From Planctomycetaceae bacterium (GTDB lineage Bacteria; Planctomycetota; Planctomycetia; Planctomycetales; Planctomycetaceae): DNA of 11,567 nt. The notes beneath the pieces are model-generated. The model worked only from the letters and a program-made list of their open reading frames with translations. It searched no databases and had not been told where the DNA came from. A program made the position numbers and the translations under genes. The stretch covers positions 1 to 11,567 of the forward strand of contig JAGQQP010000069.1 of NCBI GenBank assembly GCA_020426085.1, in the 5' to 3' direction. Below are positions 1 through 5,107 of this stretch, one piece after another (position 1 is the stretch's first letter; every line of letters starts with the position of its first letter).

Positions 1-150
1 GAAGTCAACTACCGACCCGCCAATGAAATCCAGCAGACAAAAGGGATTCAATTTATCTCTGGATCCTCTGATGCAGCTGCCGGGAGTACACCGTCCGGAA
101 CCATTCGCAATGCGGGCGGGTATGCGATTCGAAGAGGGGGAATTCGATAA
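1..150 (+). CDS. C-terminal end of an upstream gene, probably flgA (P-ring assembly protein)
   Basis: Frame 1 is open from the left edge to TAA at 148-150, giving the last 49 residues of a protein whose start lies outside the window. The tail is Gly/Ser-rich and ends in a basic segment (GGYAIRRGGIR). Its stop overlaps the flgH start in a TAATG junction, which points to translational coupling and membership of the same operon. FlgA, the periplasmic chaperone that helps FlgI build the P-ring, commonly sits directly upstream of flgH and flgI, so it is the best guess. That is inference from order only, because the tail carries no motif I can tie to FlgA. Confidence 0.45.
   Translation, partial: EVNYRPANEIQQTKGIQFISGSSDAAAGSTPSGTIRNAGGYAIRRGGIR
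133..140 (+). promoter_or_regulatory. Strong Shine-Dalgarno for flgH
   Basis: AGAGGGGG lies 9 nt before the ATG at 150 and inside the last codons of the upstream gene. It supports that ATG as the flgH start and independent ribosome loading at the TAATG overlap. Confidence 0.7.
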
Positions 151-1070
151 TGAAAAAACTAACACGAAACAGTGAGAGAATCTGTCAGCGCACGAAGCTG
201 CTGGCAGTGTTACGGGAGGCGATTTCCCTGGGAAGTATCGTATTGTTTTGTTCGTCTGTCGTGTCGGCGCAGGAACCCACCGAAAAGGGAACCGCGCTGG
301 CCAATTCGAGCACTGCAATACGATCCTCCCAGGGTACTACCGCAGCAGAAGAAACAACACAGCAACAGGAACCTCCTGAAAAAAGGGAGCGGCGCATTCC
401 CCGGCTGGCCTCGGCGCAGATCAACGAGTTTGGCTTTCAGACTGAAGCGCTGCAGCTGACATCGTCTCTGGCAAACACGTTTGGTCAGGGAGACCTGTAT
501 ACCAATTCTCCCAAGCCTCCGCTGATCAGAGATTATTCGCTGATCTACGTGCCGGCACCGGAACCGATCGTCGTGAAGGTGCATGACATTATCACGATCA
601 TGGTTGATGAAAAATCGAGTGTGACCGTTGATTCCCGATTCAACCGGAATCGAACCGAAACTTTGAAGGCGGAACTGAAAGAGTTCATGCGAATTGATTC
701 TGCAGGGAACCTGGCACCGGCGGCTTTGAACAGTCCGAAAATTGATACCCAGTTGCAGGGACGTCTGCAGAGCACCGGTCAGTTAGCCGACCGGGAAGGC
801 ATCCAGTATCGGATTGCTGCCATCGTGGTTGATATCCGTCCGAACGGGAACCTGATTCTGGAAGCACGTAAAAGTATCCGAACCAATCATGATGTCTGGG
901 AATATCGTCTGACCGGCGAAATTCGCAGTAAAGATGTGAACCGTGATAACACGGCGTTAAGTGAAAATATTGCCAACCTGGATATCGTCAAACACCAGAG
1001 AGGTAAAGTCTATCAGAGTACCAAACGACCATGGGGGGTGGTGTTGTACGACTGGTTCTTTCCTTTTTAA
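150..1070 (+). CDS. flgH: Flagellar L-ring protein FlgH
   Basis: FlgH forms the outer-membrane L-ring, the bushing around the flagellar rod. The 306-residue product starts with a long basic n-region and a short hydrophobic core (about 27-39). A low-complexity Thr/Gln/Glu/Pro-rich linker follows (about 41-85), then the FlgH domain. Recognisable family blocks are HDIITIMVDEKSS (145-157), the later block IVVDIRPNGNLILEARK (225-241), RLTGEIRSKDVNRDNT (253-268), ENIANLDI (272-279) and the terminal WFFPF, equivalent to the usual ..WPF end. It is longer than the roughly 230-residue enterobacterial protein, mainly through the N-terminal linker. Unusually, I see no acceptable lipobox: Cys34 follows Leu-Phe inside the hydrophobic core, whereas VSA-Q (38-41) is a good signal peptidase I site. 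The ATG at 150 is supported by a strong SD and the TAATG coupling. Confidence 0.93.
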   Translation: MKKLTRNSERICQRTKLLAVLREAISLGSIVLFCSSVVSAQEPTEKGTALANSSTAIRSSQGTTAAEETTQQQEPPEKRERRIPRLASAQINEFGFQTEALQLTSSLANTFGQGDLYTNSPKPPLIRDYSLIYVPAPEPIVVKVHDIITIMVDEKSSVTVDSRFNRNRTETLKAELKEFMRIDSAGNLAPAALNSPKIDTQLQGRLQSTGQLADREGIQYRIAAIVVDIRPNGNLILEARKSIRTNHDVWEYRLTGEIRSKDVNRDNTALSENIANLDIVKHQRGKVYQSTKRPWGVVLYDWFFPF

Positions 1071-1102
1071 TTCCAATTCTATTTGTTGAAGTGTGACGGG
1101 AT

Positions 1103-2194
1103 ATGACTATGCCACCCCGACGATTCAAAAAAGTTGTCTGCCTGATGATGTTCCTCGTCTGTCTGCAGTGTTCGGTTTCCGAACTGCAGGCGCGGACACG
1201 CGTGGAAAATATCTGCAGCGTGTATGGCATGAAAGAAATCAAGCTGACCGGCATGGGACTGGTCGTGGGTCTGGATGGCACGGGGGACGGAGGCAAGAAT
1301 CTGCCGACCATTCGCAGCCTGGCTGCGGCACTCAAGCATTTGAACAATCCGGTGGTCGATCTGTCTGATCTGGCTGCCGCCAATAATGTGGCGCTGGTCA
1401 TGATTGAAGCGACCATTCCTGCCAGCGGCATCCGTAAAGGACAGAAGCTGGACTGCTTCGTCAGCTCCATGCTGGGAGCAAAAAGTCTGCGAGGCGGACG
1501 ACTGCTGGTCGCGCCCGTGGCAACGCCGGAAATCGGAAACGGCATAGGTGCCGGTCTCTGTTCAGGCGGTGTCATCCTGGAAGATGAACTTTCGCAGGCA
1601 ACGGGAAAAATCATCAACGGTCTGGTTATGGAACGGGACTTCGATCTGCCGTTCATCGACCGTCGAACGCGTTCGATTACACTGCTCGTCGATCGGCAGC
1701 ATGCCGGTTTTCATACGGCCAGCGAAGTGGCACGTGTGATCAACTCGGAATTCAGTTTTGAAGCCGGCAATCAGCAGCTGGCGATTGCCCAGGGGCCGGG
1801 ACGCGTGTTTATCCGGATTCCCAGACAATACATGGAATCACCGGTCGAATTTGTGGCAGCGGTGATGGAAGTCGGCATCGATCGCCCGCATCAACAGGCA
1901 CGGGTCGTGGTCAATCCAAAATCACAAACGGTTGTTGTCACCGGCGAAGTAGAAATCAGTCCGGTGGTGATTTCGCATAAGAATTTAACTGTAGGTGTCG
2001 GAAATCCTGCAGAGGGGGGGCTACCGGGAGGCTTTGTGCCCATCACGGGTGAGCAGGGTCAACAGAGCACGCAACGACTGCAGCAGCTGGTGGAAGCATT
2101 AAACCAGCTGCGAGTACCGACGGAAGATGTCATCAGCATCATCCGGGAGTTGCATCGCTCTGGAAAACTGCACGCTGAATATGATGAGCATTGA
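1103..2194 (+). CDS. flgI: Flagellar P-ring protein FlgI
   Basis: FlgI forms the periplasmic P-ring that surrounds the rod within the peptidoglycan layer. The 363-residue product has a Sec signal peptide (basic PRRFKK, hydrophobic 11-25, likely cleavage LQA-R at 30/31). Diagnostic FlgI blocks follow: GMGLVVGLDGTGD (50-62), SSMLGAKSLRGGRLLVAP (121-138), the segment 271-297 starting NPKSQTVVV and containing ISPVVISHKNLTV, and the C-terminal LNQLRVPTEDVISII followed by GKLHAE (354-359). Length is normal for the family. It starts 32 bp after flgH in the same operon. The SD is weak (GACGGG lies only 2 nt from the ATG), and the ATG at 1109 is a possible alternative start. Presence of both ring genes implies an envelope with peptidoglycan and an outer membrane. 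Confidence 0.95.
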   Translation: MTMPPRRFKKVVCLMMFLVCLQCSVSELQARTRVENICSVYGMKEIKLTGMGLVVGLDGTGDGGKNLPTIRSLAAALKHLNNPVVDLSDLAAANNVALVMIEATIPASGIRKGQKLDCFVSSMLGAKSLRGGRLLVAPVATPEIGNGIGAGLCSGGVILEDELSQATGKIINGLVMERDFDLPFIDRRTRSITLLVDRQHAGFHTASEVARVINSEFSFEAGNQQLAIAQGPGRVFIRIPRQYMESPVEFVAAVMEVGIDRPHQQARVVVNPKSQTVVVTGEVEISPVVISHKNLTVGVGNPAEGGLPGGFVPITGEQGQQSTQRLQQLVEALNQLRVPTEDVISIIRELHRSGKLHAEYDEH

Positions 2195-2246
2195 TCAAAG
2201 CTGAAGCCGGTTCCAGTTCCAGATCACTTTTCAGGGATAACCAGTG

Positions 2247-2621
2247 ATGACCTCTCTCTCCGCCATTCAACCTTCCATCAACCAGACCTCGCTGTTGTCC
2301 AATGTGACCGGCGCACCTGCTGAATTGAATCAGCCCGGCCAGAATACATCGGAACTGAAAGAAAAGTTCCAGGAGTTCGTCGCAGGTACATTCTACCAGC
2401 AGATGTTCAAAGCGATGCGCTCCGCTCAGGGGAAGCCCGCTTATTTTCATGGCGGTCAGGCGGAAGAAATGTTTCAGTCGCAGCTGGACCAGCAGATCTC
2501 TACCGAACTGGCGAAGAACGAAGGGGGCAGTTTCTCTGACGCGTTGTTCTCCTCATTTTCGCGACAGTTGAATGCCAGTTCGCAGAAATCGATAGATGCT
2601 GCTGCAAGCATAACGCCTTAA
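2247..2621 (+). CDS. flgJ: FlgJ-type rod-binding protein, single domain
   Basis: This 124-residue protein matches the FlgJ N-terminal rod-binding domain. After a polar leader (1-35) comes the helical block about 37-104, with KFQEFVAGTFYQQMFKAMRSA and a LDQQISTELA segment equivalent to the family's ..Y..MLDQ..A..LA.. signature. The muramidase domain found in enterobacterial FlgJ is absent, so the protein would act as a rod-capping scaffold and another enzyme would have to open the peptidoglycan. The start is ambiguous: GTG at 2244 and ATG at 2247 are adjacent codons, with AGGG at 2233-2236 at 7 and 10 nt respectively. I chose the ATG. It lies 52 bp after flgI and before flgN, the usual neighbourhood. 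Confidence 0.85.
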   Translation: MTSLSAIQPSINQTSLLSNVTGAPAELNQPGQNTSELKEKFQEFVAGTFYQQMFKAMRSAQGKPAYFHGGQAEEMFQSQLDQQISTELAKNEGGSFSDALFSSFSRQLNASSQKSIDAAASITP

Positions 2622-2680
2622 AAGTCATCACGTTAAGTCAGCGATAAAGATTCTGGTTAAAACAGACGCGAGACCTGGAT

Positions 2681-2734
2681 CGATTATGCCGATTATAACG
2701 ATAGGCGATTATCTCCGCTCAGAGGGCGGATTAT
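2681..2734 (+). repeat. Cluster of CGATTAT-type direct repeats before flgN
   Basis: In the 138-bp flgJ-flgN spacer, CGATTAT occurs at 2681-2687, 2690-2696 and 2706-2712, with a variant GGATTAT at 2728-2734. Spacing is uneven (9, 16, 22). A 5-bp inverted repeat TCCGC/GCGGA (2714-2718 / 2726-2730) lies between the last two. This is the largest spacer inside the flagellar operon and could hold a regulator site or internal promoter, but I recognise neither a sigma28 nor a sigma54 consensus here. Confidence 0.35.
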
Positions 2735-2759
2735 GTAAACCGGGAGAAAGGGGGCTCCT

Positions 2760-3281
2760 ATGGATGAAGCACAGACTGCGTCTGCACCGACGCAGCATCG
2801 ACAGTTACTCAGTCAGTTGTCGAGCATTCTGCATGATCTGGAACCAGTACAGAAACAGTTACTGGAACTGTATCAGAAGAAATCTCAGGCGCTCAGACAG
2901 GTTGATGTCAAACTCATCGATGAATGTGGGACCATCGAAGCAGAACTCACGCGCGAGCTGCAGTTCGTTCTGCTCAGACGTCAGCAGTTACTGCAGACCG
3001 CCGGACAGCAGGGCCTGCCTGCCGACACACTGTACGATCTGCTGCTGAAGCTGGATGCCCCGGAAGCGGAATCGCTCTTTCAGAGGATTGAAGCTGCCCA
3101 GCAGCGTTCCAAAAAGCTGCGGCATGAAACCTGGGTCCAGTGGATTGTGTCCACACGCTCTTATCAGCACTACTCACAGGTACTCGAGCTGATTGCACAC
3201 GCCGGTCAGAAAGTACCGACCTACTCACGTGGTCAAAACGAAAGCAGTACAGGAGGGGTGATTTTTGACGCATCGGCTTAA
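2760..3281 (+). CDS. flgN: FlgN-like export chaperone for FlgK and FlgL
   Basis: FlgN proteins are small cytosolic helical chaperones that bind the C-termini of FlgK and FlgL and deliver them to the flagellar type III export gate. This 173-residue product has no signal peptide or membrane segment. It is rich in Gln, Leu and Glu over 12-147, as expected for long antiparallel helices. The C-terminal part resembles the FlgN family: a Trp-containing helix (TWVQWIVSTRSYQHYSQ, 124-140) continues into VLELIAH. A flexible tail ending GGVIFDASA follows, similar to the Gly-rich ending often seen in FlgN. The gene sits immediately before flgK and flgL, its predicted clients. The start is supported by AAGGGGG at 2748-2754, 5 nt before the ATG. 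FlgN is poorly conserved, so the call relies partly on position. Confidence 0.75.
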   Translation: MDEAQTASAPTQHRQLLSQLSSILHDLEPVQKQLLELYQKKSQALRQVDVKLIDECGTIEAELTRELQFVLLRRQQLLQTAGQQGLPADTLYDLLLKLDAPEAESLFQRIEAAQQRSKKLRHETWVQWIVSTRSYQHYSQVLELIAHAGQKVPTYSRGQNESSTGGVIFDASA

Positions 3282-3312
3282 TTCTTCACGGTAAGAATAT
3301 CAGTCGCTTGTT

Positions 3313-3325
3313 GTGTTAAAAACAC
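3313..3325 (+). promoter_or_regulatory. Small hairpin in the flgK leader
   Basis: GTGTT-AAA-AACAC is a perfect 5-bp stem with a 3-nt loop, 24 nt upstream of the flgK ATG. It lies in the 68-bp flgN-flgK spacer. It is A/T-rich and weak on its own, and is notable because a second hairpin follows directly. Confidence 0.3.
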
Positions 3326-3335
3326 CTCATTAACT

Positions 3336-3348
3336 ACGGAAAAACCGT
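3336..3348 (+). promoter_or_regulatory. Hairpin over the flgK ribosome-binding region
   Basis: ACGG-AAAAA-CCGT is a 4-bp stem with a 5-nt A loop ending 1 nt before the flgK ATG. It covers the place where a Shine-Dalgarno would be expected. No good SD is visible; the closest match is CGGA (3337-3340), partly inside the stem. The structure could lower or gate initiation on flgK, but it is short and this is inference. Confidence 0.35.
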
Positions 3349-3349
3349 C

Positions 3350-5050
3350 ATGGGACTTAACGCTACCCTATCTATGGCCAAGCAGTCGCTGGAAATATTC
3401 GGCACCGGGATCCAGGTCGCCGGCCAGAATATTTCCAATGCGGGTACGCCTGGTTATATCCGTGAGCAGTTGGTTCTGAATCCGTCCGCCCCTTATCGAC
3501 AAGGCGCGCTGATTACCGGTACCGGTGTCGAAATCTCGGGGATTCAGCAGCAGATCGATCAGTTCCTTGAGACGCGAATTCATTCCGCGAATACCGATTT
3601 TTCTGCCATCGATGAACGCAACACGATCTTTAAACAACTGGAAAACGAATTACGGGAATTAACTGACGGAGACCTCTCCACGGGGCTGAACGATTTTCTG
3701 GCAACGATCAATAATGTCGTCAATCAGCCCAGTTCGATTCCCGATCGTCAGTTCGTCATTAATGAGGCGGACAAATTTGCTGCCGACATCAGTTCGCTCC
3801 GTTTACGGCTCAACCAACTGCGCGAAGTTCAGACGGTGAATGTGGAAAATCTGGTGACGGAAGCCAATGACCTGATTAATAAGATCGTCGATTTGAATCC
3901 CAAGATTTCCAAACTGGAAGCATCGGGATTGCTGCAAAGCGACGCCGGCGCTTTGCGCTCACAGCGTTATGATGCACTGAATCGACTGTCGGAACTGATT
4001 CCGATCCGCTATCGCGAACGCTCAGACGGTGCCATCGATGTGTTTACCGGTTCCGATTATCTGATTCTGGCGGGAACCTCCCAGAATCTGGAATTAAAAA
4101 CGGATACAGATCGCGGCGTGGTCGTCTCTGAAGTGTACCTCTCCCAGACACAGAGTAATATTTCGCGAACCGGGGGCGAACTCAAAGGTATCATCGAGGG
4201 GCGGGATGACATTCTGGGGGGCTTCGTTGATCAACTCGATACGTATGCTTCCAATCTCATTTTTGAATTCAACAAGATCCACTCTTCCGGTGAGGGGACC
4301 GCGGGCTTCGAACAACTGACCTCGGCTTCCCGGGCTCTGGATCCGTCGGCGACGCTGAATTCGGAACAGTCCGGTTTACCGTTTCAGGCAAATCACGGCA
4401 GTTTCCAGATCAAAGTGACCAATAAAACAACCGGGATTACCAATACCGTCACTGTTAACGTGGACCTGGACGGCATTGGCGGGGACACCACTCTCAACAG
4501 CCTGTCGGCTTCCATCAACGGTGTGGCGAATCTCAACTCCAGTGTTTCGACCGACGGCCGAATGTCGATCAGCGCCGATTCCGATTACGAATTCCGGTTC
4601 TCCAATGATACCAGTGGTGCTCTGGCCGCGATCGGCATCAATACCTTATTTACCGGCGGCGATTCCAGTGATATCGGCATCAATTCCGTCGTCAGTCAGA
4701 ATCAGCAGTTTCTGGCGACCGGTCAAGGGGGAGGCCCTTCCGATGGCAGCAATGCCGTGTTGCTGGCGTCGTTCTCGGAAAACCCGATCGATTCTCTGGG
4801 GGGAATCAGTCTCGATGATTATTACGAGAAAATCGTCTCCAATCTGGCCCAGTCTTCTGCTTCCGAAGGGGCGCTTGCGGAAGGAGCCCAGACATTCCGT
4901 GATTCTCTGCTGAGTCAGCGTGAACAGTTTTCCGGCGTCAGTATCGATGAAGAAACCATCAACGTGCTGACTTACCAGAGAGCATTCCAGTCGGCAGCGC
5001 GACTGGTCAGCACGATTGACGAATTATTTACGATTCTACTTAACATTTAA
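3350..5050 (+). CDS. flgK: Flagellar hook-associated protein FlgK (HAP1)
   Basis: FlgK is the first hook-filament junction protein, exported by the flagellar type III apparatus and assembled under the HAP2 cap. The 566-residue product opens with the family start MGLNATLSMAKQSLEIFGTG followed by NISNAGTPGY (27-36). It also has the internal GELKGIIEGRDDIL...LDTYASNLIFEFNKIHSSG block (276-314) and the terminal NVLTYQRAFQSAARLVSTIDELFTILLNI helix (538-566). These N- and C-terminal helices form the D0/D1 core. Between them, about 350-436 resembles a flagellin-hook IN-type module (SFQIKV...NKTTG, LNSLSASIN, then DTSGALAAIGI), expected to be surface exposed. The start is fixed by the conserved N-terminus, since the SD is poor. 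It follows flgN by 68 bp. Confidence 0.95.
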   Translation: MGLNATLSMAKQSLEIFGTGIQVAGQNISNAGTPGYIREQLVLNPSAPYRQGALITGTGVEISGIQQQIDQFLETRIHSANTDFSAIDERNTIFKQLENELRELTDGDLSTGLNDFLATINNVVNQPSSIPDRQFVINEADKFAADISSLRLRLNQLREVQTVNVENLVTEANDLINKIVDLNPKISKLEASGLLQSDAGALRSQRYDALNRLSELIPIRYRERSDGAIDVFTGSDYLILAGTSQNLELKTDTDRGVVVSEVYLSQTQSNISRTGGELKGIIEGRDDILGGFVDQLDTYASNLIFEFNKIHSSGEGTAGFEQLTSASRALDPSATLNSEQSGLPFQANHGSFQIKVTNKTTGITNTVTVNVDLDGIGGDTTLNSLSASINGVANLNSSVSTDGRMSISADSDYEFRFSNDTSGALAAIGINTLFTGGDSSDIGINSVVSQNQQFLATGQGGGPSDGSNAVLLASFSENPIDSLGGISLDDYYEKIVSNLAQSSASEGALAEGAQTFRDSLLSQREQFSGVSIDEETINVLTYQRAFQSAARLVSTIDELFTILLNI

Positions 5051-5060
5051 AAGTTTCCTG

Positions 5061-5093
5061 ACAGGCTCCGGTCTGTTTCCGTTTCTTGTTTTT
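5061..5093 (+). promoter_or_regulatory. Weak hairpin with T-rich run between flgK and flgL
   Basis: ACAGG-CTCCGG-TCTGT (5061-5076, one G-U pair) is followed by a T-rich stretch to 5093 that contains a run of five T. It resembles a weak, interrupted terminator or attenuator and could trim read-through from flgK into flgL. The stem is short and the T-run does not abut it, so confidence is low. Confidence 0.22.
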
Positions 5094-5107
5094 CGGTGTG
5101 ATACATC

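Noticed and set aside
988..1656. 222-residue open frame on the - strand over flgH and flgI
   Set aside because: It is antisense to two clear flagellar genes, matches no family I know, and is best explained as a shadow of their codon bias.
2686..3048. 120-residue + frame starting in the flgJ-flgN spacer, considered as a possible FlgM-type gene
   Set aside because: Most of it overlaps flgN in another frame, it lacks an SD, and it does not resemble FlgM.
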